15,508 nt of DNA from JAVBTT01 sp031550325. Its GTDB lineage: Bacteria; Bacillota; Clostridia; Oscillospirales; UBA929. Numbering within the stretch: the stretch's first letter is position 1; the number at the start of each line of letters is the position of its first letter. A program made the position numbers and the translations under genes. Under the pieces are notes generated by a model that was given only the letters and a program-made list of their open reading frames with translations, was not told the DNA's origin and ran no database searches. The stretch is taken from the NCBI GenBank assembly GCA_031550325.1, contig JAVBOR010000027.1:1-15508 (forward strand), in the 5' to 3' direction. This document shows, piece by piece, positions 13,347-15,508 of this stretch.

Positions 13347-13375
13347 TTGTCTTGCAAAGAATAGCGAGTTATGAT
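13347..13375 (+). promoter_or_regulatory. spo0A vegetative promoter
   Basis: TTGTCT (13347-13352), a 17-base spacer and TATGAT (13370-13375) give a plausible sigma-A promoter. It is followed by a leader of about 45 bases to the GGAGG at 13417. I did not find a good sigma-H promoter. Region 13127-13428 otherwise holds only the terminator and Spo0A boxes. Confidence 0.5.
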
Positions 13376-13428
13376 ACCTTATGGTAGAAGTATCCATTTG
13401 GTTAATAAATATAGTTGGAGGTAATCGT

Positions 13429-14208
13429 GTGGAGAATGGAAAAAGGATCCTCATCGCCGATGGGAACCCGGATTTCAGGGCACTGCTCACCGACGCGCTC
13501 GAAGGGCATCCTGATATTGAGATTGTCGGCGTCTCGGGGGATGGACTGGAAACCGTTGAACTGATCAACGAACTCAATCCTGACGTTGTGCTGATTGATC
13601 TGGTGCTCCCCAGAATTGACGGACTCAGTGTGATGAAGACTGTGTTCGCGCAAAACAAGAAAGACAGGGCGGCTTTTATCGTGCTTTCGAGTTTCGCCAC
13701 CGACGCTGTTACGGCGGAAGCGGCGGCCATAGGGGCGCAGTACTTTATGGTCAAGCCGTTTGACATCAACGCCCTGATTGACCGGCTTCATCTCGCGACG
13801 CCGAGGCCCCGCAGCGTGGTCACATCATCGCAGCGACCGTCGCGCGCCGACCTGGATCTGGAGACGCGCGTGACCAATGTCATCCACGAAATCGGCGTTC
13901 CGGCCCATATCAAAGGATACCAGTATCTGCGCGAAGCCATCATGGTTTCGGTGCGCGACCGCGAGGCGGTGGGCGCGATTACCAAGATCCTGTACCCCAA
14001 TGTGGCCAAGACCTTTGCAACCACGCCGTCCCGCGTCGAACGAGCCATCCGGCACGCCATAGAGGTGGCGTGGGATCGCGGCGACATTGAAACGCTGCAG
14101 AGCTTTTTCGGCTATACTGTCAGTAATGTCAAGGGTAAGCCCACAAATTCGGAGTTTATCGCCATGATCGCCGACAGACTCCAGCTGCAACTCAAAGCCG
14201 GCGCATAA
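13429..14208 (+). CDS. spo0A: Sporulation master regulator Spo0A
   Basis: The response regulator that, when phosphorylated, commits the cell to sporulation. The 259 residues comprise a receiver (1-120) and the Spo0A C-terminal DNA-binding domain (about 145-255). The phosphoacceptor is Asp57 in VLIDLVLPRIDGL, with Ser87 and Lys109 (VKPFD) as switch residues. The acidic pair at the start of the receiver is Asp11-Gly12 (ADGN) instead of Asp-Asp. The effector domain has IHEIGVPAHIKGYQYLREAI and the recognition helix region TTPSRVERAIRHAIEVAW, close to canonical. The start is GTG at 13429, with GGAGG 7 bases upstream. An in-frame ATG at 13381 lies about 6 bases after the -10 and has no ribosome-binding site. 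It is monocistronic. Confidence 0.97.
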   Translation: MENGKRILIADGNPDFRALLTDALEGHPDIEIVGVSGDGLETVELINELNPDVVLIDLVLPRIDGLSVMKTVFAQNKKDRAAFIVLSSFATDAVTAEAAAIGAQYFMVKPFDINALIDRLHLATPRPRSVVTSSQRPSRADLDLETRVTNVIHEIGVPAHIKGYQYLREAIMVSVRDREAVGAITKILYPNVAKTFATTPSRVERAIRHAIEVAWDRGDIETLQSFFGYTVSNVKGKPTNSEFIAMIADRLQLQLKAGA

Positions 14209-14226
14209 ACCTATGGTTGCGCCGGC
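14197..14226 (+). terminator. Hairpin over the spo0A stop codon
   Basis: GCCGGCGCA (14197-14205) and TGCGCCGGC (14218-14226) form a perfect 9-bp stem that encloses the spo0A TAA in its loop. No U-run follows. Just downstream ACTCCC (14250-14255) and GGGAGT (14263-14268) can pair too. Together these may end or stabilise the message. Confidence 0.4.
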
Positions 14227-14267
14227 CATCGCATATCAAGAGACGTTTTACTCCCGGTATAGGGGAG

Positions 14268-14475
14268 TGAAGTGTCCCCTCCAAAAAAGCTAGACAAATA
14301 TTAGGGTAAGAAGCTTTGAGGGCTTGCCGCCTGTGAATCGCAGGCGGTAGGCCCTTGAGCTTTTGCTTACAGCGGCGGTGGTTGTAGTAAAACAGATCGT
14401 GGGTCAGCTCTTCTTTTGAAATGTTTCATTGAATCGAATGTTTGCAGGGATAGCAGTTCGCTTTTGAGGTGGCCA
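14268..14475 (-). mobile_element. Remnant of an IS3-family insertion sequence
   Basis: The left edge TGAAGTGTCCCCTCC (14268-14282), followed by AAAAAAGCTAGACAAAT, resembles the terminal repeats of IS3-family (IS150-group) elements. The adjoining minus-strand reading is the C-terminus of an IS3-type transposase. The other end, OrfA and most of OrfB are missing, so it is a dead fragment. It lies between spo0A and perR, suggesting past insertion and decay. Confidence 0.65.
14309..14474 (-). pseudogene. C-terminal fragment of an IS3-family transposase (OrfB)
   Basis: Minus-strand translation gives GHLKSELLSLQTFDSMKHFK. After a frameshift in the A-run at 14414-14417 it continues EELTHDLFYYNHRRCKQKLKG and then LPPAIHRRQALKAS. 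This is the end of the DDE integrase core of IS3-type OrfB (GHLKSE....YYN.RR...LKGLPP). About 55 of roughly 280 residues remain. The usual stop after the last alanine-lysine stretch is also lost (TAC in its place). Upstream of residue GHL the sequence no longer resembles transposase. Confidence 0.75.
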
Positions 14476-14800
14476 ACTGGGCGGCAGACCGCCCGCTCCG
14501 CAGACGATCGTCCCCTTGCCCGCCTGACAAAACGTACGCTTTGTGCCGCCACCCCGTCAAGGGCCGAGATAAACGGCTTTATGTCATCTCGGCCTTGTGC
14601 TGCTGCGTTTCTTTCTTGTTGGAAAGCCTTTTTTGCCGTACTGCGTCCAGACAAGCAGAGCAGGAACAGCACCATGATAGCCTGCGCAAAGATGTAGCCC
14701 ATTAAGTCGGCCTGCACCATCATGCAGCTTTAAGTGAACTTGCTTTCCTCTCGTTCACTCTTTCATGAAGAAATCAACTATAAATACTTTTTCCAAACTA
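14476..14800. other. Gene-poor stretch with hairpins, unrecognised
   Basis: I see no supportable gene. There are several inverted repeats: GGGCGG/CCGCCC (14479-14484 and 14489-14494), palindrome GACGATCGTC (14503-14512), and GGCCGAGAT (14562-14570) with ATCTCGGCC (14586-14594). A minus-strand frame from 14723 has one hydrophobic stretch near its start, but it runs into the transposase remnant and has no family resemblance. The AT content rises sharply after about 14730, in front of perR. Confidence 0.4.
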
Positions 14801-14829
14801 TTGACATTTTGTCCTTATTAAGATATTAT
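14801..14829 (+). promoter_or_regulatory. perR promoter
   Basis: TTGACA (14801-14806) is a perfect -35, followed by a 17-base spacer and TATTAT (14824-14829). The predicted start is near 14836. Confidence 0.75.
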
Positions 14830-14841
14830 ACTAATAAGGAC
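14811..14841. promoter_or_regulatory. Operator-like inverted repeat over the perR promoter
   Basis: GTCCTTATTA (14811-14820) and TAATAAGGAC (14832-14841) are a perfect 10+10 inverted repeat, 11 bases apart and centred on the -10. The centre contains TTAAGAT-ATTATAC, close to two PerR half-sites (TTATAAT/ATTATAA) but without the usual single spacer base. Negative autoregulation by PerR is the simplest reading. Confidence 0.6.
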
Positions 14842-14873
14842 AGACGACAAGAAAACGATAGGGACAGATGCAC

Positions 14874-15254
14874 ATGGGTAAACGGAACACCGTTCAACGA
14901 ACTCTGGTTCTTGAAGCGGTAAAAGAGTTGCGGTGCCATGCCACCGCAGACGAGGTCTACAATGCTATCGTGAAAAAGCACCCAGATATCAGCAGAGGGA
15001 CGGTATATCGAAACTTAAACCTGCTTTCCGACCTCGGTGAAATCCGCAAAAGGGAGATTCCGGGTGGAGCCGACCGCTATGATCATTTGTGCCATCAACA
15101 TTATCACGCGAGATGTCTAAAATGCGGTCGAGTCTTTGATGTGGACATGGAGTTTATCGCGGATTTAGAAAGCAACATTAAGGATACCCACGGGTTTGAG
15201 TTTTCGGGCCATGACGTGGTTTTTAGAGGGACCTGTCTTGAATGCAATACTTGA
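14874..15254 (+). CDS. perR: Peroxide-responsive Fur-family repressor PerR
   Basis: A metal-dependent repressor of peroxide defence genes, 126 residues. It has an N-terminal winged helix (about 1-70, ISRGTVYRNLNLLSDLGEI) and a C-terminal metal and dimerisation domain. The structural zinc site is CLKC (81, 84) and CLEC (121, 124). The regulatory metal ligands of B. subtilis PerR (His37, Asp85, His91, His93, Asp104) all align with a constant offset of 15: His22, Asp70, His76, His78, Asp89. The Asp at the 85 position favours PerR over Fur, which usually has Glu. AGGGA at 14860-14864 is 9 bases before ATG 14874 but only 3 before ATG 14868, so 14874 is chosen. It is probably autoregulated. No target gene such as a rubrerythrin or catalase is visible. 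Confidence 0.9.
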   Translation: MGKRNTVQRTLVLEAVKELRCHATADEVYNAIVKKHPDISRGTVYRNLNLLSDLGEIRKREIPGGADRYDHLCHQHYHARCLKCGRVFDVDMEFIADLESNIKDTHGFEFSGHDVVFRGTCLECNT

Positions 15255-15310
15255 TGTATTGGGGAGATGATTACAGTGCAATAGTTGATGCAGCGTAAGT
15301 TCAGGGTAAC

Positions 15311-15370
15311 CCTATCAAATAATCGATGTGCACATACGGGAGCACTGCAAAACCCCGTAAATATGATAGG
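15311..15370 (+). repeat. Nested inverted repeats downstream of perR
   Basis: CCTATCA (15311-15317) pairs with TGATAGG (15364-15370), enclosing ACGGG (15336-15340) and CCCGT (15354-15358). It lies 57 bp after the perR stop without a clear U-run. It may be an RNA structure or a weak terminator. Confidence 0.35.
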
Positions 15371-15500
15371 CTCTGTAAAGTTAAAATGGAAATGTGACAG
15401 CCATAAATCACAATGATTCATCACGCAACGAGCAAATACTTTCGTTTTTGAGTTTTGGAGAGGCAGAGACCGGCAACCTGAGCAGGTGAGGAGCCATTTA

Positions 15501-15508
15501 ATGCGGAA
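15501..15508 (+). CDS. Possible start of a further gene, cut by the window edge
   Basis: ATG at 15501 is preceded by GAGGAG (15488-15493) at 7 bases, a good initiation context. Only two codons are visible, so nothing can be said about the product. The 246 bp between perR and this point contain the nested repeat and no other supported feature. Confidence 0.3.

Noticed and set aside
14367..14723. 118-codon minus-strand frame with a hydrophobic stretch as a membrane protein
   Set aside because: It fuses unrecognised sequence to the out-of-frame IS3 transposase remnant, has no good ribosome-binding site, and its end is a frameshifted transposase.
15430..15500. Similarity to a SAM-I riboswitch (GAGAGGCAGAG, CCGGCAACCT, AGGTG)
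   Set aside because: The pieces resemble SAM-I motifs, but the P3 hairpin with GGCCC and the anti-terminator are missing, and no closing P1 stem was found. It is worth one Infernal run but cannot be supported by eye.
1..15508. CRISPR array, tRNA or rRNA genes
   Set aside because: No regularly spaced direct repeats and no tRNA or rRNA signatures were seen. The inverted repeats found are dispersed hairpins.

Overview
The window looks like chromosomal DNA of a GC-rich, endospore-forming member of the Clostridia (Firmicutes). The evidence is an adjacent spoIVB-spo0A pair, a PerR-type Fur regulator, an S-layer-homology surface protein, strong Shine-Dalgarno sequences and frequent TTG/GTG starts. 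The Oscillospirales are my best guess from the FAS-II gene order and composition, but nothing here fixes the genus.

Left part (1-8,965): an SLH surface protein gene (minus strand) is followed by a tight fatty-acid synthesis cluster, also on the minus strand. In transcription order it is fabH, fabG, a 365 bp gap, fabF, accB, fabZ, accC, accD, accA. Most junctions overlap or nearly touch (TGATG, TAATG, TTGA and ATGA overlaps), so translational coupling is likely. A TTGACA-N16-TATAAT promoter precedes fabH. fabD is separate and divergent, with its own extended -10 promoter facing the fabH promoter. Together the genes cover malonyl-CoA synthesis (AccABCD), malonyl transfer (FabD), initiation (FabH), elongation (FabF), ketoreduction (FabG) and dehydration (FabZ). 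No acpP or enoyl reductase gene is present here. AccD lacks its usual N-terminal zinc ribbon.

Middle (9,893-11,900): a GyrI-like effector-binding gene broken by a one-base frameshift, a perfect 16-bp-stem terminator, an orphan corrinoid (B12-binding) protein, and a small SLOG-fold protein just upstream of it.

Right part (11,900-15,508): spoIVB, a large hairpin terminator carrying two copies of a 12-bp palindrome, candidate Spo0A boxes, spo0A, a decayed IS3-family fragment, then perR with a perfect 10+10 inverted repeat over its -10 element. The window ends at what may be the start of another gene.

The least explained structure is a 184-bp multi-hairpin intergenic element. It is present as two diverged full copies in opposite orientation (1528-1711 and 6874-7057) with compensatory changes in its stems, and as a truncated third copy after fabD. 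I do not recognise it. It flanks the fabF-accA block and is the best candidate for an undescribed element.
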